A stretch of DNA of 45,254 nucleotides from Alloyangia pacifica (lineage in GTDB: Bacteria > Pseudomonadota > Alphaproteobacteria > Rhodobacterales > Rhodobacteraceae). Below, in pieces: positions 33,915 to 42,424 of this stretch (the first letter of the stretch is position 1; each line of letters opens with the position of its first letter). A program made the position numbers and the translations under genes. The stretch covers positions 229,551-274,804 of the forward strand of contig NZ_FOZW01000009.1 of assembly GCF_900116195.1 (NCBI RefSeq). The letters run 5' to 3'. The notes beneath the pieces are model-generated. The model searched no databases. It was not told where the DNA came from and was given only the letters and a program-made list of their open reading frames with translations.

Positions 33915-34190
33915 GCACCGGCTCAAGTACGGAGTTACGGCACCGTACGCGGGGCGTCGAGGCGCGCTGCGCTTTTCTCGTTTGCTGCTTAATTTCTCGC
34001 AGGGAGGAAACCCTTGCGAAGTACCTATAAGAGTGCATCCAGGAAATTAGTGGAGCTATTATCAATTTTATGCCGGCATTCGTTTCTATTTGGGGCAATC
34101 ACTGTGCCGTCCACTTCCCACTATTGGAGATACCTGCAGCGCGGATAGGCGATATAAAACTTGATTTGGAACATGGAAAGGGAGGAAATA

Positions 34191-35531
34191 ATGCTTTCGA
34201 CGAAAGGGCCTCTGGCCATACTCGCATGCACGCTGAGCACATCCCCTGCGGTGGCGCAAGATGCGTTCCCGCAGCTGCTGTTTACCAACGTCAATGTCTT
34301 CGACGGGGTGAACGAGGCGCTGATCACCAACGCTAATGTCTTGGTCGAGGGAAACCTGATCAAGTTGGTCTCGGCAGAGCCGCTCGATGAGGAGGGTGTC
34401 ACCGTTATTGACGGGGGCGGCCGGACGATGATCCCGGGGCTCATAGATGCCCACTGGCACGTCCTATTCAACTCCATTCCTCAGGCGGAACTGTTTCAGT
34501 CTGACTTCGCCCACATGGTCATCATGGGGACCAAGTCGGCTGAGGCCACGCTGCTGCGCGGCTTCACCACGGTGCGCGATGTCGGTGGCAACCCGTTCTC
34601 CATCAAGAAAGCGATCGATGCGGGGGTTTATCCCGGTCCGCGCATCTATCCTTCTGGCACGATGATCTCGCAGACCGGCGGACATGCCGATTTTAACCCC
34701 TACACATCAGTCCCGACAGATGATCCCGATGCGCTCAGCTACCTGGAGCGCAACGGCATCGCGATGAGGGCCGACGGTGTGGACCAGGTTACGCTGCGCG
34801 TTCGCGAAAACCTTCGAATGGGTGCAAGCCAAATAAAGATCGCGACCGGCGGCGGTGTTTCATCGCTTTATGACCCGCTGGACGTGAGCGAGTACACCCC
34901 GGAAGAGATCGCCGCCGCCGTGACGGTGGCCGAAAACTGGGGCACCTATGTCGCAACCCACACCTTTACCGACCGTGCGACGCAGATCGCCATCGAGGCC
35001 GGCATCAAGTCTGTGGAGCACGGCTTCCTGCTGAGCGAAGAGACCTTGCAGATGATGGCGGACAAGGGTGTCTGGCTGTCCATACAGCCGCTCCTGAACG
35101 ACGAGGATGCCTTTACCTTTGCTGATCCGGTGAGTACCGAGAAATGGATCCGCGTCACCGACGGAACTGACACCGCCTATGAGACTGCCAATAGGCTCGA
35201 TGTGAAAGTGGCCTTCGGTACCGACATTCTGTTCGATCCGGCCGTCGCGGCAAAGCAGGGCAAGTTCTTGAGCAAGCTCGGCCGCTGGTACACCCCTTTC
35301 GAGACGCTGAAGATCGCGACCTCGGAAAACGCGGAACTGCTGGCCTTGAGCGGGGCGCGAAATCCCTATCAAGAGGGGCCGCTCGGGGTGATCGCGGAGG
35401 GCGCCTACGCCGACCTGATCCTTGTCGATGGCAATCCCCTGGAAGACCTCGATCTCGTTGCCGACCCTGAAACAAATTTCGACCTGATCATGAAGGACGG
35501 AGTGGTCTTCAAGAACACCCTGTCAGAGTAA
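34191..35531 (+). CDS. Secreted metal-dependent amidohydrolase
   Basis: A 446-residue protein with a signal peptide ending near residue 22 (TSPAVAQD). The amidohydrolase fold has the HxH pair His88/His90 (IDAHWHVLF), a probable carbamylated Lys in SQIKIATGGG, metal-side histidines in YVATHTFTD and SVEHGFLLS, and an active-site Asp in FGTDILF. It belongs to the imidazolonepropionase/prolidase-like group; export suggests action on peptides or amides outside the cytoplasm. GGGAGGA lies five bases before ATG 34191; a start ten codons upstream is less likely. Confidence 0.85.
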   Translation: MLSTKGPLAILACTLSTSPAVAQDAFPQLLFTNVNVFDGVNEALITNANVLVEGNLIKLVSAEPLDEEGVTVIDGGGRTMIPGLIDAHWHVLFNSIPQAELFQSDFAHMVIMGTKSAEATLLRGFTTVRDVGGNPFSIKKAIDAGVYPGPRIYPSGTMISQTGGHADFNPYTSVPTDDPDALSYLERNGIAMRADGVDQVTLRVRENLRMGASQIKIATGGGVSSLYDPLDVSEYTPEEIAAAVTVAENWGTYVATHTFTDRATQIAIEAGIKSVEHGFLLSEETLQMMADKGVWLSIQPLLNDEDAFTFADPVSTEKWIRVTDGTDTAYETANRLDVKVAFGTDILFDPAVAAKQGKFLSKLGRWYTPFETLKIATSENAELLALSGARNPYQEGPLGVIAEGAYADLILVDGNPLEDLDLVADPETNFDLIMKDGVVFKNTLSE

Positions 35532-36088
35532 CTGCGTATCAACAGTCAAGCGCGACATGAAATCTGATGCAGGATGTTCAAGTCCTGGTGGCTGGCCAGC
35601 CTCGCTTTGCCACCGCCATCGCGACTTCTGCGCCGGCGTGGAACTGTAATCCAGTCTTCAACAGAGAGCGGGCCTCAGCGGGGGCTCGCGCTCGAAGCTT
35701 GGTGCGGCGTCGCGAACCAAAGACCGCTCGTAGGCCGTACGCCCGAATGCACTCGCAGCAAAGACGTGACAGAGGGAAGGCGAGCATGGGCTCGGGGCGG
35801 GCTTACGGCAGTGCAGCGAGCCATACACATGTCGGGCAGCCGCGCCCGCCGCTCCCGGCCCAGAACGGACATTCGATGTTCTGATGGGCGCTGCGGAGCG
35901 ACTTCACGGAAGCGGCCGTTCGTGCCTCGGCGCAGCATAGCCGATGATCAGCGTTCGGCATTGCGGACAAAGCTGCCGTAGAGCGCGGTAGTTCGACTTT
36001 GCCGGGAAGCATATTCGACCGACCGGAATTCGATATCGCTATTCACTCCGGACGAGTGAGTAAGGCCTGCGCAGCGCGTGTCTCTTCT
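35532..36088. other. Gap holding repeat copy D, no gene
   Basis: Between the amidohydrolase and the convergent GNAT gene only the dispersed repeat (35797-35986) is recognisable. Confidence 0.55.
35797..35986 (+). repeat. Dispersed intergenic repeat, copy D
   Basis: The fullest partner of copy A: gcgggcttacggcagtgcag, acggacattcgatgttctg, cttcacggaagcggccgttc, ggcgcagcat and caaagctgccgtagagcgc occur in the same order and spacing. Confidence 0.75.
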
Positions 36089-36955
36089 CTACCCCGTCGA
36101 ATGGCTCGAAAGAGCGTAGCCGATGGGGGAGCCGATCCGAGGGCTCCGACCGAATGTCATTGTCACCACGTCCGGTTTGCACCGAAGCCCCAAGGAGCCG
36201 AGAAATCGCTGGAACACCCCGTCGGTGTGGCGCGTATCAATCCGGACGAACTGGCCTTTGAGGTCGGCCAGCAGGGACGTCGCGAGCGCGACTGCGTCGC
36301 TTCCGAGCTCCGCCGTGATCGGCCCGATGACGTAGCCTCGTCCGAACCTTCGCCGCATTGCGAAGCCAACAACTTGCCCCGCACGCTCGATCACCCGAAT
36401 ATCCGATGTTGCCAGCAGCCCCGACAAAACCGCAGATCGGTCGGCGTCGTAGGACGTTTGATCGAGCTCCAGCACTTTGAGAAAATCTTCAGGGGCGAAA
36501 TCCCGGATCGGGGAGAAGGCCACCAAGTTGACCTTCAGCACACCTTCGTACTTGAAGACCTGCTCTCCTCGTTTCGCGCCGAGCCCGCGATAGAACAGTA
36601 CGTCGCCCTGGCAGGCATTGAGGAACGCCCTTGGGCTGCCACTTCGTTCTACGGCTTCCCGTGCCAACATGTCGGCTAGGCCCGAGGAGCGGAGCTTTGG
36701 ATTTGCGATGACCATTCCGACCGCTGCGGCCCCATCGCCGTAGGGAAAGCACATTGCCGAGCCATGCACGCGCTGCATTTCGTCGACTGCAACGATCCCA
36801 ACGCCTGTCTCGAGGTTCGTCGCCCAATCGGACCGACGGTGGGGCCAGCCCACACAAGCTGAAAGGCGATGCAAGGCATCAAGATGGCACGCTTGCATTG
36901 CAGTGAAACTGAGACTGTAGCTGTCAACCTGGCGCTGAGTGGAAATATAGGTCAT
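36089..36955 (-). CDS. Two-domain GNAT family acetyltransferase
   Basis: A 288-residue protein. The N-terminal GNAT domain has AAAVGMVIANPKLRSSGLAD, the acetyl-CoA loop-like segment, then MLAREAVERSGSPRAFLNA. The second half (residues about 150-280) resembles the YitH/HolE-type C-terminal domain (VLELDQTSYDADRSAVLSGL, GYVIGPITAEL). Substrates of this class are small amines and peptides. I start at ATG 36955 (MTYISTQRQVDSYSLSF); an in-frame ATG at 37015 is less likely. It is convergent with the amidohydrolase and between repeat copies D and E. Confidence 0.8.
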   Translation of the reverse strand: MTYISTQRQVDSYSLSFTAMQACHLDALHRLSACVGWPHRRSDWATNLETGVGIVAVDEMQRVHGSAMCFPYGDGAAAVGMVIANPKLRSSGLADMLAREAVERSGSPRAFLNACQGDVLFYRGLGAKRGEQVFKYEGVLKVNLVAFSPIRDFAPEDFLKVLELDQTSYDADRSAVLSGLLATSDIRVIERAGQVVGFAMRRRFGRGYVIGPITAELGSDAVALATSLLADLKGQFVRIDTRHTDGVFQRFLGSLGLRCKPDVVTMTFGRSPRIGSPIGYALSSHSTG

Positions 36956-37333
36956 TCTCTGGTTTCCCTGCGCGGTCGGGCGCGCTTGTGGCGCGATCAT
37001 TCGGACCTTATGCACTCGCAGGCAAGGTTGCAGTATTGGGTGCCAAGAGCAAGGCCGGGGGAATGGTGAGCCTCACGGCCTTCGCATGACCAAGCGACGC
37101 GATGCAGCATCCAGACAGGCCGAGAAGGTCAGCTCGATGCGGGCTTGCGGCAGAGCAGCGATGCGTACACCTGGCGGACCGCAGCACCCGTCGCTCTCGG
37201 GCCCCAAGCCGACCTTCGGCACCGGTTCCGCATGCCGCAGCGCGGCCAGTCTAAGCCGCCGTTCGCTCAGCCTGATCGATTCCGCTGATGAAACCGCACC
37301 GTTTTGTCTCTTCGAACACGGTGGGTCGCGAGT
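36956..37333. other. Gap holding repeat copy E
   Basis: It lies between the GNAT start and a small hypothetical gene stop and contains the repeat at 37139-37272. The GNAT promoter should lie near 36960-37020. No gene is seen. Confidence 0.5.
37139..37272 (+). repeat. Dispersed intergenic repeat, copy E
   Basis: It begins gcgggcttgcggcagagcag, continues cgtacacctggcggaccgca and cccgtcgctctcgggcccc, and ends gccgccgttcgctcag. It matches copies A and D over the 5' two thirds and copy C over gccgacctt. Confidence 0.7.
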
Positions 37334-37582
37334 TCAGCCCTGGAAGATGATCGTCGCTCGGCCGGCGATCATGCGGTTGATGACCGACGCGACTTCGCGG
37401 TGCATTTCGATGACGGCTGGCTGCTGGGACGCTTTTGCCGCGTTTTCATGTGTCGCGGCGGCATCCTTCAAAACTCCCATTATCTCGCCGTCGGGGAGGA
37501 TGTCGCTCTCTTTCAGGGCCAACAGGAGTGCTTCGCAAATGGAGACCGCGGCAACGCCGAGATATTCGACATGGTCAGACAT
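37334..37582 (-). CDS. Small hypothetical protein (82 aa)
   Basis: It starts MSDHVEYLGVAAVSICEALL and is mostly helical (LALKESDILPDGEIMGVLKD, then AAATHENAAKASQQPAVIEM). AAGGAGGT lies about ten bases before the ATG. Codon use matches the neighbours. It is divergent from the Crp/Fnr gene and may be under its control. No family is recognised. Confidence 0.6.
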   Translation of the reverse strand: MSDHVEYLGVAAVSICEALLLALKESDILPDGEIMGVLKDAAATHENAAKASQQPAVIEMHREVASVINRMIAGRATIIFQG

Positions 37583-37730
37583 CTTGATCTTACCTCCTTC
37601 ATGAACCGGGAAAAAGCGGCTGTCCGATTGTAGGTCTGCACTTTGACCGATAGGCTGCTATGGTGAACTAACCTGAAGCAGTCAGTTCGATTTTTTGGGG
37701 TCACGAAATTCTGAACCCAGTGAGGCGCCA

Positions 37731-38471
37731 ATGACTGCCGGAACAGACAGCCCTCTCACCCGCAAGCTGTCGGCGTTCGCGCTATTGAATGAAAGCGAGA
37801 CTGCGATGCTTGAGCGCCTCCATGAGCGTCGCAGGTCCTTTTCGGTCGGGAGAGACCTCGTCTATCAGGGGCAATCGCGGCAAGCGGCCTACGTGCTCGC
37901 CGCCGGATGGGCCTGTTCCTACAAGGTTCAGGCAGACGGTACCCGGCAGATCGTCGATGTCCAGATCCCGGGAGATTTCCTCGGCCTGCGAAGCGTCCTT
38001 CTTCGCACGTCAGACCATAGTTTCGAACCAATCACCGACATCGAGGCGATCGAGGTGTTGTCGGACGATCTTCTGAAACTCCTCACGCAGATGCCGCGCT
38101 TGGCGACCGCGATATTCTGGGCTGCCTCGCGGGACGAGGCCATGGTGGTCGAGCACCTTGTCGGGATCGGTCGGCGTGATGCCGCGGCGCGCATGGCGCA
38201 TTTCCTTCTGGAACTCGCGGCCCGTCTGTCGCTGGTCGGGCTGGGAGGGCGAGATGGATATGACTGCCCATTGACGCAGTACCACCTGGCGGATGCCCTG
38301 GGTCTGAGTGCCATCCATGTGAATCGCGTTCTACGGCAATTGCGGGAAAAAGGGCTGGTCACCTTTCGAGACGGCCACGTGTCGTTCGAGGATTACGACG
38401 GGCTGGTGACGCTCGCGGATTTTGATCCGACCTACTTGGACCAAGAAGGGCCGTTGCTCTCCGGAGCATGA
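37731..38471 (+). CDS. Crp/Fnr family transcriptional regulator
   Basis: A 246-residue regulator. A cyclic-nucleotide-binding-like barrel spans about 15-135 (RRSFSVGRDLVYQGQSRQAA, IVDVQIPGDFLGLRSVLL) and a Crp-type HTH about 170-225 (LTQYHLADALGLSAIHVNRV). There is no N-terminal FNR cysteine cluster, so it does not sense oxygen by Fe-S. The HTH ends HVNRVLRQLREKGLV, typical of the branch common in alphaproteobacteria and often tied to stress. Start ATG 37731 follows GTGAGG. Targets are unknown; the divergent small gene is one candidate. Confidence 0.87.
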   Translation: MTAGTDSPLTRKLSAFALLNESETAMLERLHERRRSFSVGRDLVYQGQSRQAAYVLAAGWACSYKVQADGTRQIVDVQIPGDFLGLRSVLLRTSDHSFEPITDIEAIEVLSDDLLKLLTQMPRLATAIFWAASRDEAMVVEHLVGIGRRDAAARMAHFLLELAARLSLVGLGGRDGYDCPLTQYHLADALGLSAIHVNRVLRQLREKGLVTFRDGHVSFEDYDGLVTLADFDPTYLDQEGPLLSGA

Positions 38472-38847
38472 TCCGGTGTGGCCGCGCATTGGACAGTGGC
38501 CTTAAATTGACGGAACCAAGACCCGAGAGTTGCCCGATTTCTTTTGGCGCGTTCGGCCCTAAAGCACCAAAAAGCATCCCTGGATCGGGCGCTTCGCCAA
38601 CCATTAATCTTTTGTTTCCATGGCGCACATGTCGCGGGTTTTCGGATTTTCGCGGCGACGCAAGGTTTGCAAACTGCCGATCCTTTATGCGGGCCCGCGC
38701 GCCAACAGCTATTCGGCCCCGCGGACCTGCCCCGCGAGAAGCCGCTAACATGTGTAAGCGCGCGACCCTCATCGATGCCCTAACACCAGTGAGGCATTCT
38801 CACCAAGAGCGGTGGGGCATGCGCTCACTTCCATGGGGGACCGAACT
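38472..38847. other. Gap, no gene seen
   Basis: It contains an AT-richer patch at 38600-38640 but no credible coding frame or strong hairpin. The promoter of the decayed gene at 38848 may lie here. Confidence 0.4.
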
Positions 38848-39095
38848 ATGAAGACTGCCTCCTGGATCAAGCGAGGCGTTTGGAGTGCCGGGGCCTGTTG
38901 CTCTTGCGATGCTCGGGTTCACCTGGGAGGGTCCGATGATGGTGCAAGGTACGATGCGAAGGTGCGAACAATCCGCGCCCTCGCTCCCAATGCAGAGAAG
39001 GTGCATGTATTTCAGCAGTCTGGAAGACGATCCCCGGCGCTGAGAAATCGGACCCGGACGCAGCCAAGGCCTGCCTGACCGCGCTCGCACCCTGA
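38848..39095 (+). pseudogene. Decayed small membrane protein gene
   Basis: The start reads MKTASWIKRGVWSAGA, after GGGGGA. The continuation fits a hydrophobic helix only in another frame (VALAMLGFTWEGPMMVQG), and the end fits a third reading (VWKTIPGAEKSDPDAAKACL, then TALAP and TGA at 39093). The start and stop are out of phase, so at least one frameshift has occurred. The pattern WIKxGxW, then GFTWxG, then a short soluble tail is one I recall from small one-helix proteins of Rhodobacteraceae; their function is unknown. Confidence 0.45.
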
Positions 39096-39200
39096 TACAC
39101 ATTCGGCCCTCGCATCACCCGGAAAACCGCCGCGATGGCTCGGTTCCGGCGCAAGTTCCCGCAACACCATCCGCGCACATGCGGCGCCAAGGAGATCCAA

Positions 39201-40043
39201 ATGCGAGTTAGAATAGGGTGCCGCCTGCAGTATGATTTCGTGCAGCCGACACCGTTGATCGCGATGCTGAACGTCCACTACTCGCGCTTCGGCGATCTCG
39301 AGCAGGCGGACTATCTTGTCACGTCCCCCAGCGTCTCGCTTGAAAGCTATCGCGACGGCTTCGGCAACTGGTGTACGCGGATGCTGGCACCGGCTGGAGA
39401 GTTCACCCTGTCCAGCAGCGGCATCTTCCGCGATACCGGGCAGCCCGACCCGACGTCCCCGGCGGCGCAGCAACACAACGTCGAAGACCTGCCATTCGAG
39501 ACGCTCGTGTTCCTGCTGGGTAGCCGCTACTGCGACACCGACATCCTATCCGAGGAGGCATGGCAGCTCTTCGAAGGCACCATCCCGGGCTGGGCACGTG
39601 TCCAAGCCATCTGTGACCACGTCCACCAGACGATCAGGTTCGATTACATGAAGGCCGATGCGACGCGCACGGCATCACAGGCACTGTCCACCCGGCATGG
39701 CGTCTGTCGCGACTTTGCCCATCTTGCGATAACATTCTGCCGGTGCATGAACATTCCTGCACGATACTGCACGGGCTACCTGAGCGATATCGGTGAGCCG
39801 GAGCCACACCCCGCGGGCGATTTTGCGGCCTGGATGGAAGTGTTCCTCGACGGGCGATGGTGGGTCTTCGATCCGCGAAACAACACGCGCCGGACCGCGC
39901 GGATCCTCATAGCCCGAGGTCGAGACGCGGCGGACGTTCCGCTGACGCAGACTTTCGGGCCGAACACGCTGACCGGATTTCAGGTCTGGACAGAGGAAGC
40001 GGAGCCGACCGGGAGTCTTGAGGAGGCGGAGGCCTTCAACTGA
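39201..40043 (+). CDS. Transglutaminase-like family protein (first)
   Basis: A 280-residue cysteine-protease-fold protein. Cys169 in TRHGVCRDFAHLAI is the nucleophile; GDFAAWMEVFLDGRWWVFDP carries the Asp, but the usual His (HAW) is replaced by Ala, as is normal in the DFSAWFE subgroup. The N-terminal half (MRVRIGCRLQYDFVQPTPLI) is the beta-rich domain of this subgroup. Members may act as peptidases or amidases. AAGGAG precedes ATG 39201. It leads a plus-strand cluster that ends with a second, different transglutaminase-like gene. Confidence 0.85.
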   Translation: MRVRIGCRLQYDFVQPTPLIAMLNVHYSRFGDLEQADYLVTSPSVSLESYRDGFGNWCTRMLAPAGEFTLSSSGIFRDTGQPDPTSPAAQQHNVEDLPFETLVFLLGSRYCDTDILSEEAWQLFEGTIPGWARVQAICDHVHQTIRFDYMKADATRTASQALSTRHGVCRDFAHLAITFCRCMNIPARYCTGYLSDIGEPEPHPAGDFAAWMEVFLDGRWWVFDPRNNTRRTARILIARGRDAADVPLTQTFGPNTLTGFQVWTEEAEPTGSLEEAEAFN

Positions 40044-40177
40044 GGGCTTTTGGCGTTTCATCAAGGCGTCTGATGCTTGATCCCCATGCACCCGCTGATC
40101 ACAGAGCCAGATCAGCAATGGCGCTTTTCGGTTCCATCCACGGCTACATACCAACGACACTTTTTGGGAGACCAGAC

Positions 40178-40672
40178 ATGAGCACTCCGATCCCCACCAT
40201 CGTTGTATTTCTGAATTCCTTTGAACTTGAGAGTTTTGATGAAACCCTGCCAGCGGGCGAGTACCTCATCGAGACCGAATTACCGCCATTGGGTGCCGGA
40301 GGAGCGGACGAAACCCTTGCCTCGTCGGTTCTCGTCCATCTGCATCCACAGATCGCTCACCCGGGCCTCGCACGCACCCTGACCATCCCGCTTGGCGATC
40401 TGGAACTGGCCATGGCGAAAGACAGGATGGGGGAGACGGAGCTGAGGGACACATTCCTTGAGAAGATGCTGGCCGATCCACTCATTCGCATGGTGATGCT
40501 GGCGGATGGCGTCAGCGAGCGAGACTTGCGGCACTACTATTCCACAAGATCACCCGGGAGCGGCATTCATCGGCATCGTGCTCGCGGGGATCACCCTGCC
40601 GCAGCAGGCGTGGAGAGCAAGCCCGAAAAGTTCCCGCGTTCCGGGTCTTCTCGGCCGGGCATTGGCGAATGA
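40178..40672 (+). CDS. Hypothetical protein (164 aa)
   Basis: The first 125 residues look genuine: MSTPIPTIVVFLNSFELESF, AGEYLIETELPPLGAGGADE, IPLGDLELAMAKDRMGETEL, ending with SERDLRHYYS. The tail after about residue 125 is low-complexity and rich in Arg, Pro and Ser (GSGIHRHRARGDHPAAAG), and may result from a frameshift or lost stop. No family is recognised. It lies between the first transglutaminase gene and three further small genes in the same direction. Confidence 0.55.
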   Translation: MSTPIPTIVVFLNSFELESFDETLPAGEYLIETELPPLGAGGADETLASSVLVHLHPQIAHPGLARTLTIPLGDLELAMAKDRMGETELRDTFLEKMLADPLIRMVMLADGVSERDLRHYYSTRSPGSGIHRHRARGDHPAAAGVESKPEKFPRSGSSRPGIGE

Positions 40673-40736
40673 GGCGTCTTGACACGCGCCGGTTTTGGGG
40701 ACTTGCGGTGACGCCGGCACGTCGGGCTCCCGGGCC

Positions 40737-41042
40737 ATGACAAATCTTCCCATCGATCTCGACCGTCACAGGACGCCCAATGGACGGCTCGAAAGCCGCA
40801 TTCGCCGTATGGCGGCGAATTCCGGACTTCTGGCCCATCTCGATCACAACGGCGTCGAAATCGACGTGATGTTGCTGGCAGATTCATTGCGCCGGTGGAT
40901 TGAGGCGATGGAGCAGGTGCGTGTCTTGCTGCGGCAACACCAGAATGCGCCTGAAGTCAGAGAGGCCATGATCAAGACGATCATCGAAGAGGCGCTCAAG
41001 GACCTCGACCTGCTCAAGGAACGCGAAGGGACGACACTATGA
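40737..41042 (+). CDS. Small hypothetical protein (101 aa)
   Basis: A predicted all-helical, charged protein (LESRIRRMAANSGLLAHLDH, LADSLRRWIEAMEQVRVLLR, EALKDLDLLKEREG). Its stop overlaps the start of the zinc-ribbon gene by ATGA, so the two are translated together. The start at ATG 40737 is chosen because the upstream open frame is not similar in composition. No family is recognised. Confidence 0.65.
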   Translation: MTNLPIDLDRHRTPNGRLESRIRRMAANSGLLAHLDHNGVEIDVMLLADSLRRWIEAMEQVRVLLRQHQNAPEVREAMIKTIIEEALKDLDLLKEREGTTL

Positions 41043-41251
41043 CCGAAGATGAAAAAGCGCCGTTGGCTTTGACCAAGGCCCGCGGTGACGTGGAAGCAGA
41101 GCGTAAATGTCTGCGTTGCGGCGCGCGTTTCTTGAGCACGGGTTTCGGCGAGAGAATTTGTGGTCACTGCAAACGTTCCGCCACCTGGCGATCGTCTCTG
41201 CCGGCCGGCTCGGGCCCTGTCCGGCGTCGGTTTTCCGGCGTCGGCCCGTAG
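41039..41251 (+). CDS. Small zinc-ribbon-like protein (70 aa)
   Basis: Two CxxC knuckles, KCLRCGARF and RICGHCKRS, about 18 residues apart, make a probable zinc ribbon; the ends are basic and flexible (GPVRRRFSGVGP). Such small proteins are common in Rhodobacteraceae and may bind nucleic acid or protein. It is ATGA-coupled to the helical protein upstream, and nine bases separate its stop from the second transglutaminase gene. Confidence 0.75.
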   Translation: MTEDEKAPLALTKARGDVEAERKCLRCGARFLSTGFGERICGHCKRSATWRSSLPAGSGPVRRRFSGVGP

Positions 41252-41259
41252 GGCCTCTG

Positions 41260-42132
41260 ATGACGACGCTGAACATCTCGCACATCACAACGTATCGTTA
41301 CGGAACGGCCGTGGCCATCGGCCCCCATCGACTAATGCTGCGCCCCCGAGAGACGAGAGACCTGCGCCTGATCGCATTCGATCTGCAGATCTCACCCTCC
41401 GCACGGATCGACTGGGCTCAGGACGTCGCTGGCAACGCGGTCGCATCGGCCACCTTCGACACCTCCTCCGAGCTTTTGTGCATCCAATCGCGGATGACGG
41501 TGGAGTTGAGTGCTCCGACTTGGCCGATCTTTGCGATTGCCGCCTCAGCGGCGTCCTACCCCTTTCGTTACGAGGGCGATCATTGGACCGATCTTGGGCC
41601 GCTCGCCCAGCCCCAGTATGCTGACCACGCCGGCAGGCTGGCGCGCTGGGTAGATTGCTTTGTCATGGAATGGCCGACCGACACCCTGTCGCTGCTCAAG
41701 GACGTGGCGAACGGGGTGAACGCGTGGATTAACTATCAAAGCCGCTCGTCGGAAGGGACTCAGGGGCCGCTCGAAACCCTGGACAGAGGCTGGGGCTCGT
41801 GTCGGGATATCGCGGTCCTCTTTGCCGAGGCTGTGCGCACGCTTGGCTTTGGCGCGCGGCTGGTCTCCGGCTATCTTCACGACCCCGCAGAGGAAAACCT
41901 TGGCTCCTCCGGCGCGGGCTCGACCCACGCCTGGGTTGAGGTCTTCGTTCCCGGGGCGGGTTGGATCGCCTTCGACCCGACCAATCGCTCCGTCGGTGCG
42001 GCGAACCTCATCCCGGTGGCGGTCGCGCGCAACATTGTCCAGGTGACGCCGGTGAGTGGCGGGTACTACGGGAGGGGTTGCGATCTTCTCTCTCTGGAGG
42101 TCGGAGTGAGCGTGAGCGTGGATGGTCCTTGA
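41260..42132 (+). CDS. Transglutaminase-like family protein (second, with N-terminal Bact_transglu_N domain)
   Basis: A 290-residue protein. The N-terminal beta domain (MTTLNISHITTYRYGTAVAI, then GPHRLMLRPRETRD) is Bact_transglu_N. The catalytic triad is intact: Cys181 (RGWGSCRDIA), His223 (STHAWVEVF) and Asp239 (AFDPTN). It belongs to the group often linked to alpha-E and ATP-grasp genes that act on peptides, but those partners are absent here. I start at ATG 41260, just after the zinc-ribbon stop. It differs from the first copy at 39.2 kb, which lacks the histidine. Confidence 0.87.
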   Translation: MTTLNISHITTYRYGTAVAIGPHRLMLRPRETRDLRLIAFDLQISPSARIDWAQDVAGNAVASATFDTSSELLCIQSRMTVELSAPTWPIFAIAASAASYPFRYEGDHWTDLGPLAQPQYADHAGRLARWVDCFVMEWPTDTLSLLKDVANGVNAWINYQSRSSEGTQGPLETLDRGWGSCRDIAVLFAEAVRTLGFGARLVSGYLHDPAEENLGSSGAGSTHAWVEVFVPGAGWIAFDPTNRSVGAANLIPVAVARNIVQVTPVSGGYYGRGCDLLSLEVGVSVSVDGP

Positions 42133-42424
42133 ACGTTCAGGCCCCTAAGATCGGTGCGCCGATATTGGCATCTTCACGGTAAATCAATAAGCCGCCCAAG
42201 AGTGGGACCGTGTGCCGGGCGCATCGGCTTCGCTCGGACAGAACTTAATTTTCACCAACTTCCGATTGTCCTTGTAAACCTGCCCGGCAGTCTCCACATG
42301 TAATGAGCTTACGCTTTTCTCTTCGAAATGCTGCTTCCGCTGACCCGGTTTCGGTTGATCGTCTTGGATCGACATTTGCCGGGCTGCCGCATGTCGCGGG
42401 CAGCATATTCAGGAGACTACGGAC
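42133..42424. other. Upstream region of the cold-shock gene
   Basis: Nearly 300 bases between the transglutaminase stop and the cold-shock start. A long 5' leader is expected for cspA-type mRNAs. The plus strand has no gene; a weak minus-strand gene is listed separately. Confidence 0.4.
42184..42375 (-). CDS. Possible small hypothetical protein (63 aa)
   Basis: The frame reads MSIQDDQPKPGQRKQHFEEK and later VETAGQVYKDNRKLVKIKFC, with balanced composition unlike the Arg/Pro-rich chance frames around. There is no clear Shine-Dalgarno. It would be divergent from the cold-shock gene. Weakly supported. Confidence 0.35.
   Translation of the reverse strand: MSIQDDQPKPGQRKQHFEEKSVSSLHVETAGQVYKDNRKLVKIKFCPSEADAPGTRSHSWAAY

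Larger units (their letters stand above)
33713..34190. other. Gap with repeat copy C and a perfect FNR box
   Basis: Directly after the recombinase fossil come the dispersed repeat (33722-33818), the FNR-type box at 33901-33914, and AT-richer sequence before the amidohydrolase start. No gene is seen. Confidence 0.6.

Noticed and set aside
37731..38471. Crp/Fnr protein as an oxygen-sensing FnrL that binds the box at 33.9 kb
   Set aside because: The N-terminal cysteine cluster needed for an Fe-S centre is missing.
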